From Variovorax boronicumulans (GTDB taxonomy: Bacteria; Pseudomonadota; Gammaproteobacteria; Burkholderiales; Burkholderiaceae_C), in NCBI RefSeq assembly GCF_019352895.1, contig NZ_JAAAFX010000009.1, positions 638,764-702,763 of the forward strand: DNA of 64,000 bases, written 5' to 3'. Of this stretch, positions 45,678 through 56,938 are shown piece by piece. Numbering within the stretch: the stretch's first letter is position 1; each line of letters begins with the position of its first letter. Under the pieces are notes generated by a model. That model was not told where the DNA came from. It worked only from the letters and a program-made list of their open reading frames with translations, and made no database searches. Both the position numbers and the translations under genes were made by a program.

Positions 45678-46871
45678 TCACGCGCTGGATTCGACGCTCA
45701 CATGCAGGTCCCTTCCCGCCAGCATCCCGACGAAGGCGGCGACCAGGGCAAGGCCGGCGCAGAGCAGCAGCGGAACGCGCCAGCCTCCCAGCACGTCATG
45801 CAGAAAGCCCATCGCGATCGGGCCCGTGGCGGCCAGCACATAGCCCACGCTCTGCGCCATGCCCGAGAGTGATGCCGTCTCCTGGGGGTGCCGGGTGCGC
45901 AAGCCGATGAACGCGAGGCCCAGGATGAAATGGGCGCCGGCGCCGAGCCCGAAGAGCATGGCCCAGACGAAGGCGTACTGGGGAGCGGCCTGAATACCGA
46001 TCAGCGCGATCCCCGACAGCGCGGCCACCGAAGCCGCGGCGAGTCGCTGATCGCGCATGCGGCGCAGCACCGGCCCGAGCAGCAGCCCGGGCACGGCGCT
46101 GGCCAGTTGCATCACGCCATGCAGCGAGCCGGCCTGCGCCGCAGACAGCCCGGCATCGGCGAGGATGGTCGGGAGCCAGCCGATGACCACGTAGTAGATG
46201 GTCGAGTTCAGGCCCAGGTAGAGGGTCACCTGCCAGGCCAATGCGGAGTGCCACACCGCACCGCCATGGGGAGGTGTCGCGGTGCCGGCAGCAGGCCGGG
46301 TGCGCGCCGCGAGCTGCGGCAGCCAGACCGCCAGCGCTGCCAGGGGCAGCACCAGGAAGGCCAGCAGCGCGGATTTCCAGCCCCAGGCCGCCGCGAGCGG
46401 CGCGACCACGGCGGAGGCCAGCGCCGCCACGATGCCCATCGCCAGCGCGAAGGCCCCGGTGACGGTGGCGATGCCGTGCGGGAAGTCGCGCTTCACCAGG
46501 CTGGGCAGCAGCACATTGCCCACGGCAATGCCCATGCCGATGACCCACGTACCGACATAGAGCGCCCACGCGGTGCCGCTCGACCGGAGGGCGATGCCGA
46601 TGGCAACGATGGCCATGGCGCCGAAAAGGGCGCGCTCCAGCCCGTACTCCCGGGCGAAGCCGGCGCTGAACGGGGAGAGCAGCGCGAAGGCCAGCAGCGG
46701 CAGGGTGGTCAGCGCGCCGGCGGCCGTGGTGCCCAGGCCCAGGTCGACGCGAATGAAGCCCAGGATGGGGGGCAGGCCGGTCACCGGCGCGCGCAGGTTG
46801 GCAGCGATGAAAAGGATGCCGATGAACAGCGCTGTGCGCGTCATCGTCCGGCGGTCGGTCAGGGTCGTCAT
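45678..46871 (-). CDS. MFS transporter, CynX/NimT family
   Basis: The 397-residue protein has about 12 membrane helices and the CynX/NimT look: FIAANLRAPVTGLPPIL in the first helix and WLPTILADAGLS in the middle. In E. coli NimT (YeaN) exports 2-nitroimidazole and is controlled by the divergent AraC regulator NimR (YeaM); the same layout is seen here. Whether it exports a drug or imports or exports a small acid is unknown. ATG 46871 has GAGGAAAG just upstream. Confidence 0.82.
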   Translation of the reverse strand: MTTLTDRRTMTRTALFIGILFIAANLRAPVTGLPPILGFIRVDLGLGTTAAGALTTLPLLAFALLSPFSAGFAREYGLERALFGAMAIVAIGIALRSSGTAWALYVGTWVIGMGIAVGNVLLPSLVKRDFPHGIATVTGAFALAMGIVAALASAVVAPLAAAWGWKSALLAFLVLPLAALAVWLPQLAARTRPAAGTATPPHGGAVWHSALAWQVTLYLGLNSTIYYVVIGWLPTILADAGLSAAQAGSLHGVMQLASAVPGLLLGPVLRRMRDQRLAAASVAALSGIALIGIQAAPQYAFVWAMLFGLGAGAHFILGLAFIGLRTRHPQETASLSGMAQSVGYVLAATGPIAMGFLHDVLGGWRVPLLLCAGLALVAAFVGMLAGRDLHVSVESSA

Positions 46872-46887
46872 GTCTTTCCTCGGGTTG

Positions 46888-46948
46888 AGCGACAAATTTA
46901 GGAGGGAGTCGTTCGGACCTGATAGAGAAGGAAAGACAATGTGTCGCT
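46888..46948. promoter_or_regulatory. Inverted half-sites in the divergent nimT-like/nimR-like promoter
   Basis: AGCGACA (46888-46894) and TGTCGCT (46942-46948) form a perfect 7-base inverted pair, 47 bases apart, spanning the 82-base gap between the two divergent genes. They could be half-sites for the AraC-family regulator. Confidence 0.4.
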
Positions 46949-46953
46949 AAAAC

Positions 46954-47748
46954 ATGCCACGCCTTGGTCCGCTCTCCCTTGCCCTGCGCGGCCGCGATCC
47001 CGATACGGACGTTCGGCCGGTGGCGGCGCTGCACCTGGCGCTCGACGAGCGCGACGTGGAGCAGCCGGTGCATTTCCACCGCAAGGGGCAACTGGTGCTG
47101 GCCCTGCACGGCGGCGTGACGTGCGAGGTGCCGAAGGCCATGTGGATGGTGCCGCCGCACCACGCGGTGTGGATTCCGGGCGGTGTGCCGCACAGCAACC
47201 GGGCCACCAGCAACGCCGAGATCTATTTCCTCTTCGTCGAGCCCGGTGCGGCGGACATGCCCACGGCGTGCTGCACGCTGGCGATCAGCCCGCTGGTACG
47301 GGAGCTCATCAAGCACCTGGCCGTGCTGGGGCAGGACTACCCTGACGACGGACCCACCGCGCGCCTGGTGGCGGTCCTGCTGGAGCACTTGGTGGCCGCT
47401 CCCGTCGAGCAACTCCATCTGCCCGTCTCGGGACATCCGAAACTGCGTCGTATCGCAGATGCCTTGGCGCAGGACCCTGCCGACAGAAGGACCTTGGCCG
47501 ACTGGGCAAGCCGGCTGGCGGTGAGCGAAAGGACACTGGCCCGCCTGGTGCTTCGCGAGACGGGACTGAGCTTCGGGCGATGGCGCCAGCAGTTCCACCT
47601 GATCGTGGCCCTGCGGCAGCTCTCCGAGGGCGCCAGCGTGCAACAGGTTGCGGGCAGCCTCGGCTACGAGTCGGTGACCGCCTTCATCACGATGTTCAGG
47701 AAAGCGCTGGGCGAGCCGCCGGCCCGGTACTTCTCGAAGCTTCGCTAG
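46954..47748 (+). CDS. AraC-family regulator, NimR-like
   Basis: The 264-residue protein has an N-terminal cupin domain (HFHRKGQLVLAL, then PPHHAVWIPGGVPHS) and a C-terminal AraC double helix-turn-helix (LADWASRLAVSERTLARL and QQVAGSLGYESVTAFITMFRK). Size, domain order and the divergent MFS gene match E. coli NimR. It probably controls that transporter. No clear ribosome binding site precedes ATG 46954. Confidence 0.82.
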   Translation: MPRLGPLSLALRGRDPDTDVRPVAALHLALDERDVEQPVHFHRKGQLVLALHGGVTCEVPKAMWMVPPHHAVWIPGGVPHSNRATSNAEIYFLFVEPGAADMPTACCTLAISPLVRELIKHLAVLGQDYPDDGPTARLVAVLLEHLVAAPVEQLHLPVSGHPKLRRIADALAQDPADRRTLADWASRLAVSERTLARLVLRETGLSFGRWRQQFHLIVALRQLSEGASVQQVAGSLGYESVTAFITMFRKALGEPPARYFSKLR

Positions 47749-47767
47749 GACGCCACCCGGCGGCGCA

Positions 47768-48277
47768 TCACTCCGCCGCTTCTTCCGCGCCGCCCTGCGC
47801 GTTGTCCACCCGCTGCATGTTCTCGAGGATCTTCAGCAGGTAGTGCAGGGTGTGGGTGACATCGTTCACCGAGAACCCCTCGAGCACCTCGTCGTAGTAG
47901 GCGTAGATCTTCGGCTGCGCCTCGACCACCCACACGTGCTGGCCCGACGCGGTCATCGTGACCAGGCGTGAGCGCCGGTCGCGGCTGTCGGGGGCGGTCT
48001 TCACATGCCCGTCGCGCTCCATGCGGCTGACCAGGCCCGACAGGTTCTGGCGGCTGACCTTCAGGTAGCGCGCCAGGTCGCCAACGCTCATTCCCCCCTC
48101 GGCCTCGTCCCTCGACAGCGCGCCGAGCACCGCCCATTGCTGCGTCGTCAGGCCCTCGGCCTCGACCGCGCGGCTGCCTGTTTTGTGCAACATGTTTGCG
48201 CATTGATACAGGCGGAAGAACACCCGATTGGCCAGCGCCATGCGCGCTGCATCGGTGTTTTCACTAGGTTTAACCAT
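47768..48277 (-). CDS. badR: MarR-family regulator of the cyclohexanecarboxylate genes, BadR-like
   Basis: The 169-residue protein has a MarR winged helix (GDLARYLKVSRQNLSGLVSRME) between helical dimerisation segments; FRLYQCANMLHKTGSRAVEA and LTTQQWAVLGAL look close to Rhodopseudomonas BadR as I remember it. BadR represses the badHI-aliBA operon and is reported to be released by a ring CoA intermediate. It is divergent from badH with a palindrome between them. ATG 48277 is chosen because similarity starts there; upstream codons in the same frame look non-coding. Confidence 0.8.
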   Translation of the reverse strand: MVKPSENTDAARMALANRVFFRLYQCANMLHKTGSRAVEAEGLTTQQWAVLGALSRDEAEGGMSVGDLARYLKVSRQNLSGLVSRMERDGHVKTAPDSRDRRSRLVTMTASGQHVWVVEAQPKIYAYYDEVLEGFSVNDVTHTLHYLLKILENMQRVDNAQGGAEEAAE

Positions 48278-48329
48278 TATTTCTCTTTCGGAAAGGCTTG
48301 CGCAGTGCTTCGTTGGATCAGCATAATGC

Positions 48330-48343
48330 GTCAATGTATTGAC
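48330..48343. promoter_or_regulatory. Candidate BadR operator
   Basis: GTCAAT-GT-ATTGAC is a perfect palindrome with 6-base arms in the AT-rich divergent badR-badH region, the size and form usual for MarR operators. It lies 53 bases from the badR start and 69 from the badH start. Confidence 0.6.
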
Positions 48344-48411
48344 ATAAATATCCAGGGCGAAGCGCCGAGTCGCCCAACGATATCGCAAGCCCCGTATCCA
48401 AGGAGAACCTG

Positions 48412-49179
48412 ATGCAACGATTCCAATACAAGACAGTCCTCGTCACCGGCGGTGGCGGCGGCATCGGCGGCGCGACGTGCCGCCGTTTCGCCCGCGAAGG
48501 CGCCCGCGTGGCGGTGTTCGACATGAACCTCGAGGCCGCCGAAACCGTGGCCGCGCAGATCCGTGCCGACGGCGGCCAGGCCCAGGCCTTCCGCTGCGAC
48601 ATCACCGAGCGCGCCGCCGTCGACGCGGCCGTGGCCGCTGCGCAGGAGCGCTTCGGCCCGATCGACGTGCTGGTCAACAACGCCGGCTGGGACGTGTTCA
48701 AGCCCTTCACCAAGACCGAGCCCGCGCAATGGGACAAGCTCATCGCCATCAACCTGACCGGCGCGCTGCACATGCACCACGCGGTGCTGCCCGGCATGGC
48801 CGCGCGCAAGGCCGGGCGCATCGTGAACATCGCGTCGGACGCGGCACGCGTCGGCTCCTCCGGCGAGGCGGTGTACGCGGCCTGCAAGGGCGGGCTGGTC
48901 GCGTTCTCCAAGACCATCGCGCGCGAGCATGCGCGCCACGGCATCACGGTGAACGTGGTGTGCCCGGGCCCGACCGACACCGCGCTGTTCGCCGACTACA
49001 AGCAGGGCGCCGGCAACCCCGAGAAGCTGATGGAAGCCTTCACGCGCTCCATTCCGCTGGGCCGCATCGGCCAGCCCGACGACCTGCCGGGCGCCATTCT
49101 TTTCTTCGCCAGCGACGACGCGGCCTTCGTGACCGGGCAGGTGCTCAGTGTCTCGGGCGGGCTGACGATGAACGGCTGA
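48412..49179 (+). CDS. badH: 2-Hydroxycyclohexanecarboxyl-CoA dehydrogenase
   Basis: The 255-residue SDR has the cofactor motif TGGGGGIGG, NNAGWDVFKPF, the catalytic NIASDAARVGS serine region and Y-x3-K in VYAACKGG. The segments LTGALHMHHAVLPGM and VNVVCPGPTDTA match BadH as I know it from Rhodopseudomonas. It oxidises 2-hydroxycyclohexane-1-carboxyl-CoA to the 2-keto ester, the BadI substrate. It leads an operon with badI, aliB and aliA and is divergent from badR. Confidence 0.88.
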   Translation: MQRFQYKTVLVTGGGGGIGGATCRRFAREGARVAVFDMNLEAAETVAAQIRADGGQAQAFRCDITERAAVDAAVAAAQERFGPIDVLVNNAGWDVFKPFTKTEPAQWDKLIAINLTGALHMHHAVLPGMAARKAGRIVNIASDAARVGSSGEAVYAACKGGLVAFSKTIAREHARHGITVNVVCPGPTDTALFADYKQGAGNPEKLMEAFTRSIPLGRIGQPDDLPGAILFFASDDAAFVTGQVLSVSGGLTMNG

Positions 49180-49210
49180 CCCTCGCATCCGCTCACTCAA
49201 GGAGACACGC

Positions 49211-50002
49211 ATGACCCCCACCGAATTCGAAGACATCCTCTACGACGTGCGCAACGGCGTGGCCTGGATCACCATCAACCGCCCCGAGAAGATGAACGCC
49301 TTCCGCGGCCAGACCTGCGACGAACTCATCCGCGCGCTGAACCGCGCGGGCTACGACCGCGCGGTGGGTGCCATCGTGCTGGCCGGTGCGGGCGAGAAGG
49401 CCTTCTGCACCGGCGGCGACCAGTCCGCGCACGACGGCAACTACGACGGCCGCGGCACCATCGGCCTGCCGATGGAAGAGCTGCACGACGCCATCCGCAA
49501 CGTGCCCAAGCCGGTCATCGCACGGGTGCAGGGCTTCGCCATCGGCGGCGGCAACGTGCTGTGCACCATCTGCGACCTCACTATCGCGTCCGAGAAGGCC
49601 ATCTTCGGCCAGGTCGGCCCGAAGATGGGCTCGGTCGACCCGGGCTACGGCACGGCCTTCCTGGCACGCGTGGTGGGTGAGAAGAAGGCGCGCGAGATCT
49701 GGTACCTGAACCGCCGCTACAGCGGCGCCGAGGCCGTGGCCATGGGCCTGGCCAACGCGGTGGTGCCGCACGAGCAGCTCGACGCCGAGGTGCAGAAGTG
49801 GGCCGAGGAGATCTGCGAGCGCAGCCCGACGGCCATCGCGATCGCCAAGCGCAGCTTCAACGCCGACACCGCGCACCAGGCCGGCATCGCGGGCCTGGGC
49901 ATGTACGCGCTCAAGCTGTACTACGACACCGAAGAGTCGCGCGAAGGCGTGAAGGCCTTGCAGGAACGGCGCAAGCCCGAGTTCCGCAAGTTCGCCAAGT
50001 AG
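49211..50002 (+). CDS. badI: 2-Ketocyclohexanecarboxyl-CoA hydrolase
   Basis: The 263-residue crotonase-fold enzyme resembles MenB: NRPEKMNAFRG, the FCTGGDQSAHDGNYDGRG block and GQVGPKMGSVDPGYG. These match BadI, which opens the ring of 2-ketocyclohexane-1-carboxyl-CoA hydrolytically to pimeloyl-CoA. AAGGAGA lies ten bases before ATG 49211. Presence of badH just upstream supports the call over 1,4-dihydroxynaphthoyl-CoA synthase. Confidence 0.9.
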   Translation: MTPTEFEDILYDVRNGVAWITINRPEKMNAFRGQTCDELIRALNRAGYDRAVGAIVLAGAGEKAFCTGGDQSAHDGNYDGRGTIGLPMEELHDAIRNVPKPVIARVQGFAIGGGNVLCTICDLTIASEKAIFGQVGPKMGSVDPGYGTAFLARVVGEKKAREIWYLNRRYSGAEAVAMGLANAVVPHEQLDAEVQKWAEEICERSPTAIAIAKRSFNADTAHQAGIAGLGMYALKLYYDTEESREGVKALQERRKPEFRKFAK

Positions 50003-50024
50003 CCGCAAACCAGGGAACACCGCG

Positions 50025-51176
50025 ATGAACCCTTACATCGACGACGACCTCGCCACGCTGGCCGAGCATGCGCGCCGTTTCGCCACCGGCCGCGTGGCGC
50101 CCGGTTTCCTGGAGCGCGACGACACCCGCGTGCTCGACCGCACCTTGATGCGCGAGATGGGCGAGATGGGTTTCATCGCGCCCGAGCTGGCGGAAGCGCA
50201 CGGCGGGCAGGGCATGGGCTGCCTCGCGGCGGGCGTGATCCACGAGGAGATCGCGCGGGCCGACCTGAGCCTGAGCTACATCAACCTGCTGGCCTCGCTC
50301 AACGGGCAGATCCTGGCAGCGCACGGAAGACCCGAGGTCGTCGCGCCATGGTTGAAAAAGCTCACGCGCGGCGAGGCGCTGCTCGCCATCGCGCTGACCG
50401 AACCGCGCGGCGGCTCGGACGCGGCCAACCTGCGGCTGCGCGTCGAGCGAATCGGCGACGAGTACGTCATCAACGGCGAGAAGACCTCCATCTCCGCGGC
50501 CGACCAGGCCGATGCGGTGGTGGTGTTCGGCCGCACCGGCTCGGTGGAATCGCAGGCGCACGGCGTGACCGCGCTGCTGGTGCCCACCGATGTGCCCGGC
50601 CTCACGCGCAACCGCTTCGACTGCCATGGCCAGCGCGCCATCGGCCGGGGTTCGCTGTTCTTCGAGAACGTGCGCGTGCCGGTCGACCACCGCCTGGGTG
50701 ACGAGAACAAGGGCTTCGTGCAGGTGATGCAGGGCTTCGACTTCTCGCGCGCGCTCATCGGCCTGCAGGTGCTGGCCGTGGCGCGCGTGGCGCTGGAGGA
50801 GGCCTGGGACTACGTGGCGCAGCGCGAGGCCTTCGGCAAGCCGCTGTCGGCGTTCCAGGGCGTGTCGCATCCGCTCGCGGAGTTCGCCACCCAGATCGAG
50901 GCCGCGCGGCTGCTGTGCCTGCAGACGCTGTGGCTCAAGGACAGGGGCGCGCCGCACACGGCCGAGGCCGCCATGTGCAAGTGGTGGGCGCCCAAGCTGG
51001 CCTACGACGCCATCCACCAGTGCCTGCTGATGTTCGGCCATGGCGGCTACGACCGCGGGCCGATGGAGCAGCGCCTGCGCGACGTGCTGGGTTTCCAGAT
51101 CGGCGACGGCACGGCCCAGATCATGAAGACCATCGTCGCGCGCACGCGGGCCGGTCGCAAGGCGGTGCCTGCCTGA
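50025..51176 (+). CDS. aliB: Cyclohexanecarboxyl-CoA dehydrogenase
   Basis: The 383-residue acyl-CoA dehydrogenase has LTEPRGGSDAAN and INGEKTSISAADQ FAD-region segments and a C-terminal IGDGTAQIMK block, where aspartate (about D361) stands in place of the usual catalytic glutamate. In the ali-bad context it oxidises cyclohexanecarboxyl-CoA to cyclohex-1-ene-1-carboxyl-CoA. It lies 22 bases after badI. Confidence 0.85.
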   Translation: MNPYIDDDLATLAEHARRFATGRVAPGFLERDDTRVLDRTLMREMGEMGFIAPELAEAHGGQGMGCLAAGVIHEEIARADLSLSYINLLASLNGQILAAHGRPEVVAPWLKKLTRGEALLAIALTEPRGGSDAANLRLRVERIGDEYVINGEKTSISAADQADAVVVFGRTGSVESQAHGVTALLVPTDVPGLTRNRFDCHGQRAIGRGSLFFENVRVPVDHRLGDENKGFVQVMQGFDFSRALIGLQVLAVARVALEEAWDYVAQREAFGKPLSAFQGVSHPLAEFATQIEAARLLCLQTLWLKDRGAPHTAEAAMCKWWAPKLAYDAIHQCLLMFGHGGYDRGPMEQRLRDVLGFQIGDGTAQIMKTIVARTRAGRKAVPA

Positions 51177-51222
51177 GTTTTCCTGTCGGACGGTTTCACA
51201 CAACAAGAGGAGACAAGACATC

Positions 51223-52884
<1,662 letters not shown>

Positions 52885-52929
52885 AGTCGCCTGGGTGTTT
52901 CGACGAACAACGACAACGGAGACAGAGAC

Positions 52930-53940
52930 ATGCCTTTGAAGACTTCATTCGTGCACCTGCGCACGCTGGCCCTCGCAGGTGGCGCCGCCTTGGCTGTGGC
53001 GGCCGGCGCGCAGACCGCCGCACCGGCACCATCGGGTTCGGCCGGCACGTGGCCCGCCAAGCCCATCCGCGTGGTCGTGGGCTTCGCGCCCGGTGGCAGC
53101 ACCGACGTGATGGCGCGCATCCTCGCGCAATCGCTCTCGGAGTCGCTGGGCCAGACCGTGCTCATCGACAACAGGCCCGGCGCCAGCGGCAACATCTCGG
53201 CCGCCGAGGTGGCGCGGGCCGTACCCGACGGCCACACCTTCCTGATCGCGCCGACCTCGGTGGAAACCGCCAACCCCTCGCTCTTCAAGTCGACGTTGCT
53301 GCCCTCGCGCGACCTCACGCCGGTGGCCACCATCGGTCGCACCCAGATGTACCTGGTCGCCAAGCCGCAGCTGCCCGCCAGGGACGTGCGCGAACTGATC
53401 GCACTGACCCAGGCCAAGCCCGGGTCTTTCTCGTACGCCTCGGCCGGCACGGGCACGCCGCCGCACCTGGCCTGCGAGCTCTTCAAGCAGGCCACGGGCG
53501 CCGACGTGCAGCACGTGCCGTACCGCGGTGCCGCGCCCGCGCTGCAGGACGTGCTCTCGGGCCAGGCCGACTTCGTGTGCGACCCGGGCATCGCGTTTCC
53601 GCACATCCGCACCGGCAAGGCCAAGCTGCTGGGCATCGTGAGCGCCAAGCGCTCCCCGTTCTTCCCGGACGTGCCCACCGTGGCGGAACAGGGCTTTCCC
53701 GGCGCCAATCTCGACATCTGGTTCGGCCTGTGGGCGCCCAACGGCACGCCGCCCGAAGTGCTGGCACGCATGAACAGCGAGCTGGCCAAGGCGCTGGCGC
53801 TGGCCTCGGTGAAGGCGCGCTACGCCGACCTGGGCGCGGAGCCGGTGGCGATGAGCACGCCCGAGTTCCGCAAGCTGCTGGCCGAGGAAGGGGCGGTGCT
53901 GTCGGCGCTGATCGCGAAGCAGAAGATCGTGGTCGATTGA
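52930..53940 (+). CDS. Bug-type (TctC) solute-binding protein
   Basis: The 336-residue protein has a signal peptide ending near AGAQ and Bug signatures WPAKPIRVVVGF, GGSTDVMAR and DNRPGASGNIS. It follows aliA by 45 bases and is probably the last gene of that operon, so cyclohexanecarboxylate or a related acid is a possible ligand. No TctA/TctB membrane components are nearby. Confidence 0.85.
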   Translation: MPLKTSFVHLRTLALAGGAALAVAAGAQTAAPAPSGSAGTWPAKPIRVVVGFAPGGSTDVMARILAQSLSESLGQTVLIDNRPGASGNISAAEVARAVPDGHTFLIAPTSVETANPSLFKSTLLPSRDLTPVATIGRTQMYLVAKPQLPARDVRELIALTQAKPGSFSYASAGTGTPPHLACELFKQATGADVQHVPYRGAAPALQDVLSGQADFVCDPGIAFPHIRTGKAKLLGIVSAKRSPFFPDVPTVAEQGFPGANLDIWFGLWAPNGTPPEVLARMNSELAKALALASVKARYADLGAEPVAMSTPEFRKLLAEEGAVLSALIAKQKIVVD

Positions 53941-53982
53941 GCGTGCGCGGGGGAGGGCGATCCCCGGGCCCGGTGGCCGAAA

Positions 53983-54000
53983 ATCGTCCGTTCCGACGAC
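53983..54000. promoter_or_regulatory. Shared palindromic operator, copy 5
   Basis: ATCGTC-CGTTCC-GACGAC lies 61 bases upstream of the thiolase start. Arms (one end base differs) and the 6-base spacer match the other four copies. It marks the start of the second block of the putative regulon. Confidence 0.68.
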
Positions 54001-54061
54001 GCTCCGTATCGGCGTGGCGCCAACAATTCTCCGAACCCCTGACACCACCGGAGAACCTCTC

Positions 54062-55240
54062 ATGCCCGAAGCCTATATCGTCGCCGCCGCCCGCACCGCC
54101 GGTGGCCGCCGCAACGGCCGCCTTGCCGGCTGGCATCCCGCCGACCTGGCCGCCCAGGTGCTCGATGCGCTGATCGCGCGCGCCGACGCCGATCCGGCGC
54201 TGATCGAGGACGTGATCATGGGCTGCGTCGGCCAGGCTGGCGAGCAGTCCAACAACATCGCGCGCAACGCGGTCATGGCCTCGCGCCTGCCCGAGTCGGT
54301 GCCCGCCACCTCGGTCGACCGCCAGTGCGGCTCCTCGCAGCAGGCGCTGCACTTCGCGGCCCAGGCCGTGATGTCGGGCGCGATGGACATCGTGATCGCC
54401 GCCGGCGTGGAAAGCATGACCCGCGTGCCCATGGGCACGCCCAGCATCCTGCCCTACAAGAACGGCCTCGGCACCTATGTGAGCCCCGGCATGGCCGCGC
54501 GCTACCCCGGCGTGGAGTTCAGCCAGTTCACCGGCGCCGAGCAGATCGCGCTCAAGTACGGGCTGTCGAAGGACCAGCTCGACGCCTACGCGCTGCACAG
54601 CCACCAGAACGCCATCGCCGCCACCCGCGGCGGGCATTTCACCGACGAGATCGTGCCGGTCGCGGTGCGCCTGGCCGATGGCAGCGAAACCGGCGAGATG
54701 CACACCACCGACGAAGGCATCCGCTACGAGGCCACGCTGGAGAGCATCGCCGGCGTCAAGCTGATCGCCGAGGGCGGGCGCTGCACCGCGGCCACCGCCA
54801 GCCAGATCTGCGACGGCGCGGCCGGCCTGCTGGTGGTCAACGAGCGCGGCCTGAAGACCCTGGGCGTCAAGCCGCTGGCCCGCGTGCACCACATGACCGT
54901 GATCGGCCACGACCCGGTGATCATGCTCGAGGCCCCGATCCCCGCCACGCAGCGCGCGCTGCAGAAGGCCGGCATGAAGATCGACGACATCGATCTCTAC
55001 GAGGTCAACGAGGCCTTCGCACCGGTGCCGCTGGCCTGGCTGCAGACGCTGGGCGCCGACCCGGCCCGCCTCAACGTGCACGGCGGCGCGATCGCGCTGG
55101 GCCATCCGCTGGGCGGCTCGGGCGCCAAGCTCATGACCACGCTGGTCCACGCGCTGGGCCAGCGCGGCAAGCGCTACGGGCTGCAGACGATGTGCGAGGG
55201 CGGTGGCCTGGCCAACGTCACGATCATCGAAAGGCTGTAG
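54062..55240 (+). CDS. Acetyl-CoA acetyltransferase (thiolase), FadA/PimB type
   Basis: The 392-residue thiolase has the acyl-accepting cysteine C89 in DRQCGSSQQ, the histidine in GGAIALGHPLGGSG and the final cysteine in QTMCEGGG, so all catalytic residues are present. It performs the last step of beta-oxidation, cleaving 3-ketoacyl-CoA with CoA. GGAGAA lies before ATG 54062. The shared operator upstream links it to fadB and the CoA ligase; it may also serve pimeloyl-CoA breakdown. Confidence 0.9.
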   Translation: MPEAYIVAAARTAGGRRNGRLAGWHPADLAAQVLDALIARADADPALIEDVIMGCVGQAGEQSNNIARNAVMASRLPESVPATSVDRQCGSSQQALHFAAQAVMSGAMDIVIAAGVESMTRVPMGTPSILPYKNGLGTYVSPGMAARYPGVEFSQFTGAEQIALKYGLSKDQLDAYALHSHQNAIAATRGGHFTDEIVPVAVRLADGSETGEMHTTDEGIRYEATLESIAGVKLIAEGGRCTAATASQICDGAAGLLVVNERGLKTLGVKPLARVHHMTVIGHDPVIMLEAPIPATQRALQKAGMKIDDIDLYEVNEAFAPVPLAWLQTLGADPARLNVHGGAIALGHPLGGSGAKLMTTLVHALGQRGKRYGLQTMCEGGGLANVTIIERL

Positions 55241-55303
55241 GCCCGGCCCGAGGACGGAGAGCCTGGGCACACCGGGCCAGCCGGCCCCCTTGTGTGGCCT
55301 GTA

Positions 55304-55355
55304 CCCCCTTGCAGGGGGCGACACCAGCGGCCCGGCAGAGCCGGTTCCGCGGTGT
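55304..55355. repeat. Intergenic palindromic (REP-like) element
   Basis: A hairpin CCCCC-TTGCA-GGGGG (55304-55318) is followed by a larger imperfect one, ACACCAGCGGCCCGGC against GCCGGTTCCGCGGTGT around AGA (55321-55355). There is no T run. The double-hairpin form suggests a repetitive extragenic element or an RNA-stabilising structure between the thiolase gene and the ABC operon. Confidence 0.55.
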
Positions 55356-55418
55356 GCCTGGCCAAGAGAACACCGTGGTCGTCGACCTCGGTCCACCCCA
55401 TAAAAATGAGATCGAAGC

Positions 55419-56218
55419 ATGACCCATGACAACGATCGCGGAGACAAGGCCCTGCTGCACATCGACGGCGTTTCGGTGCGCTTCGGCGGCATCGTGGCGC
55501 TCGACGGCGTGTCCTTCGACGTGCAGCGCGGGCAGATCTGCGGACTGATCGGCCCCAACGGGGCCGGCAAGAGCACGCTGTTCAACTGTCTGTCGCGTCT
55601 CTACGAATGCAACACCGGCCGCATCACCTTCGACGGCCATCCGCTGTCGACGATGCCACGCCACCGCATGGCGGGCATCGGCATCGGCCGCACCTTCCAG
55701 AACCTGGCGCTGTTCCGCACGATGACCGTGCGCGAGAACGCGCTGGTGGGCTGCCACAGCCAGCACCACGCAGGCTTCCTGCGCAACGCCTTCCGGCTGC
55801 CCGGTGCGGCGCGCATCGAGGCCGAGGCGCGTGCACGCGCCCAGGCGCTGATCGACTTCCTCGACCTGGGCAGCGTGGCCGAGCGCACCGTAGCCGACCT
55901 GCCTTTCGGCACGCAGAAGCGCGTCGAGCTCGCCCGCGCGCTCGCGGCCCAGCCGAAGCTGCTGCTGCTGGACGAGCCCGCGGCCGGCCTCAACCACGAG
56001 GAGTTGGAAAGCCTGGGCGCGCTGATCCGCGACATCCGCGACCGCCTCCAGGTCACGGTGCTGCTGGTCGAGCACCACATGGGGCTGGTGATGGGCGTCT
56101 CCGACAAGGTGGTGGCGCTCAATTTCGGCAAGAAGATCGCCGAGGGCACGCCGGCCGAAGTGCGTGCGCATCCGGAAGTGATCCGCGCCTACCTGGGCGC
56201 GGACGAGGAGGTCGCCGC

Positions 56219-56222
<4 letters not shown>
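55419..56222 (+). CDS. livG: Branched-chain-type ABC transporter ATPase (LivG-like)
   Basis: The 267-residue ATPase has Walker A GPNGAGKST, Walker B KLLLLDEPAAGL and the H-loop in LLVEHHMGLVM. The signature reads LPFGTQKR rather than LSxGxQ, as is common in LivG. It is the first of four genes coding for a complete branched-chain-type importer. The start overlaps no other gene; the stop overlaps livF (ATGA). Confidence 0.88.
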
Positions 56223-56935
<713 letters not shown>

Positions 56936-56938
56936 CGC

